Position numbers and translations under genes: made by a program. This document shows, in pieces, positions 62,837 to 64,000 of a DNA stretch of 64,000 nt. Each line of letters starts with the position of its first letter. Position 1 is the first letter of the stretch. Where the stretch lies: positions 9,971,896 to 10,035,895 of the forward strand of contig OZ022243.1 in NCBI GenBank assembly GCA_963978895.1, given 5' to 3'. The notes below the pieces were generated by a model. The model did not search any database. It was given only the letters and a program-made list of their open reading frames with translations, and was not told the DNA's origin. The DNA is from Erpobdella octoculata (taxonomy: Eukaryota; Annelida; Clitellata; Hirudinida; Erpobdellidae).

Positions 62837-63231
62837 GCATACATACATACATACATACATACATACATACATACATACATACATACATACATACATACAT
62901 ACATACATACATACATACATACATACATACATACATACATACATACATACATACATACATACATACATACATACATACATACATACATACATACATACAT
63001 ACATACATACATACATACATACATACATACATACATACATACATACATACATACATACATACATACATACATACATACATACATACATACATACATACAT
63101 ACATACATACATACATACATACATACATACATACATACATACATACATACATACATACATACATACATACATACATACATACATACATACATACATACAT
63201 ACATACATACATACATACATACATACATACA

Positions 63232-63265
<34 letters not shown>

Positions 63266-63340
63266 CATACATACATACATACATACATACATACATACAT
63301 ACATACATACATACATACATACATACATACATACATACAT
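62837..63340. repeat. (CATA)n microsatellite, ~504 bp
   Basis: About 126 tetranucleotides with one visible interruption near 63260 (CATATATA). Both strands are open, so spurious YIHT and MYVC readings span it. Confidence 0.97.
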
Positions 63341-63342
63341 GA

Positions 63343-64000
63343 ACTTCTTCATGTTCAACAGAATGGTTCCAGTTAGAAGTTGGTATAGCAATGGGTTGCT
63401 CAATTTCACCCATTCTCTTCGTATTAGCGATGCAGCTGCTTCTGAATGCAGTGGGTTCTCGCGTGGAGGAAGCTTACGTTGGAAAAGGTATCTTGATGCC
63501 ATCGGTGAAGGCCTTCATGGATGATACATCTTTGGTTCTAAACAAATGTATCTCAATGCGACGAGCTCTTGATGCATTCAGCGGGCTGCTATCGTGGTGC
63601 GGCATGAGTTTCAAGGCAACCAAGTCAAGAAGCTTATCTCTGCGACGAGGCAAGATCGACGACAACGTGACGTTTTCAGTTGCTGGCAACAGGATCCCAA
63701 CATTGAGAGAAGAACCGGTTAAGAGCCTGGGAAGGTGGTACGACGATTCGCTTAACGACACTGGACGGTGTTCCGAAGTTCTCCGATCGGCATTTGAAGA
63801 TATGAAGAAAATTGATGCGGCCCCACTCCAGAGCAGGTTCAAATTGTGGTTGCTTCAGTTTGTTCTGTTGCCGAGATTGCTGTGGCCTCTATCAATGTAT
63901 GAGATGAGCTTACCATTGGTGGAAAAGCTGGAAAGGAGGATGAATAAATTTACAAGGAAATGGTTGGGTCTGCCTCCGGGATTTACTTCGGTAGCTTTGT
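63343..64000 (+). CDS. Non-LTR retrotransposon reverse transcriptase, partial (runs off the window)
   Basis: Open without a stop from 63343 to the window end (219 codons). It begins just after the (CATA)n array, so the N-terminal part is missing. Conserved RT landmarks are EVGIAMGCSISPILFVLAMQ (motif around the palm), AFMDDTSLVL with catalytic FMDD at 63514-63525, MSFKATKSRSLSLRRGKI, and the thumb-like RFKLWLLQFVLLPRLLWPLS. I recall this GCxIS...FMDD...FKxxKSRSL...LPRLLWPL set from multicopy LINE proteins in fish and invertebrates. The exact clade is not certain, but it is distinct from the CR1/L2 LINEs elsewhere in the window. It is the best preserved mobile coding sequence here. Confidence 0.82.

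Noticed and set aside
62789..63524. YIHT/MYVC repeat proteins of more than 200 codons
   Set aside because: Translation of (CATA)n on both strands; no coding evidence.

Overview
This window comes from a nuclear genome of an invertebrate animal. The evidence is spliced genes with GT-AG introns, animal-type protein families, and very AT-rich DNA packed with (TA)n arrays and many kinds of transposable element. I cannot name the species. A cnidarian, tunicate or similar AT-rich invertebrate would fit. There is no bacterial-style operon structure.

Three host genes can be read exon by exon. (1) On the plus strand, bases 16-14224 hold the 3' part of a sorting nexin of the SNX9/18/33 family: the end of the PX domain and the whole BAR region, ending in a normal stop. 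(2) On the minus strand, 29090-18842 is a complete 14-exon SLC13-type sodium-coupled anion transporter (723 aa by my splicing). (3) On the minus strand, 48493-36094 is a second complete SLC13 transporter (13 exons, 642 aa). The two transporters are head-to-tail tandem paralogs. Seven homologous exons have identical lengths, so they are products of a duplication. The sorting nexin and the nearer SLC13 gene converge on a gap at 14.2-18.8 kb.

Everything else is repeat-derived. 0-14 kb (sorting nexin introns): a Ty3/gypsy integrase scrap, a 44-bp satellite, an internally deleted piggyBac element with TTAA ends, inverted-repeat elements and an antisense LINE. 14-19 kb: hAT pieces, a perfect 23-bp hairpin and part of a transposon-associated protein. 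19-29 kb: SLC13 gene 1, with a CR1/L2-type LINE tail, an (ATC)n array and a mariner remnant in or near its introns. 29-36 kb: a Penelope-like fragment carrying a hammerhead-ribozyme motif, tRNA-type SINEs around (TA)n arrays, a SAP-domain coding remnant between 150-bp direct repeats, a hAT-type element and a 5S-rRNA-derived sequence. 36-48.5 kb: SLC13 gene 2, with a LINE lacking its RT core and Helitron-type elements in its introns. 49-58 kb: a long CR1-like LINE split by a nested insertion, then an antisense LINE with tandem 5' units. 58-62.8 kb: a cysteine-rich transposon-associated gene, a HNHP-type exon, more Penelope-like/(TA)n pieces and a Helitron. 62.8-64 kb: a ~500-bp (CATA)n array abutting an open reverse transcriptase that runs off the window.

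The most interesting points are the hammerhead motif and the common breakpoint of the Penelope-like copies, the changed sodium-site motifs in SLC13 gene 1, the minimal piggyBac with a second partial copy buried in a LINE, and the Helitrons with a minisatellite body. I saw no clearly new multi-gene system. All splice sites and family calls are from reading by eye, without database searches.
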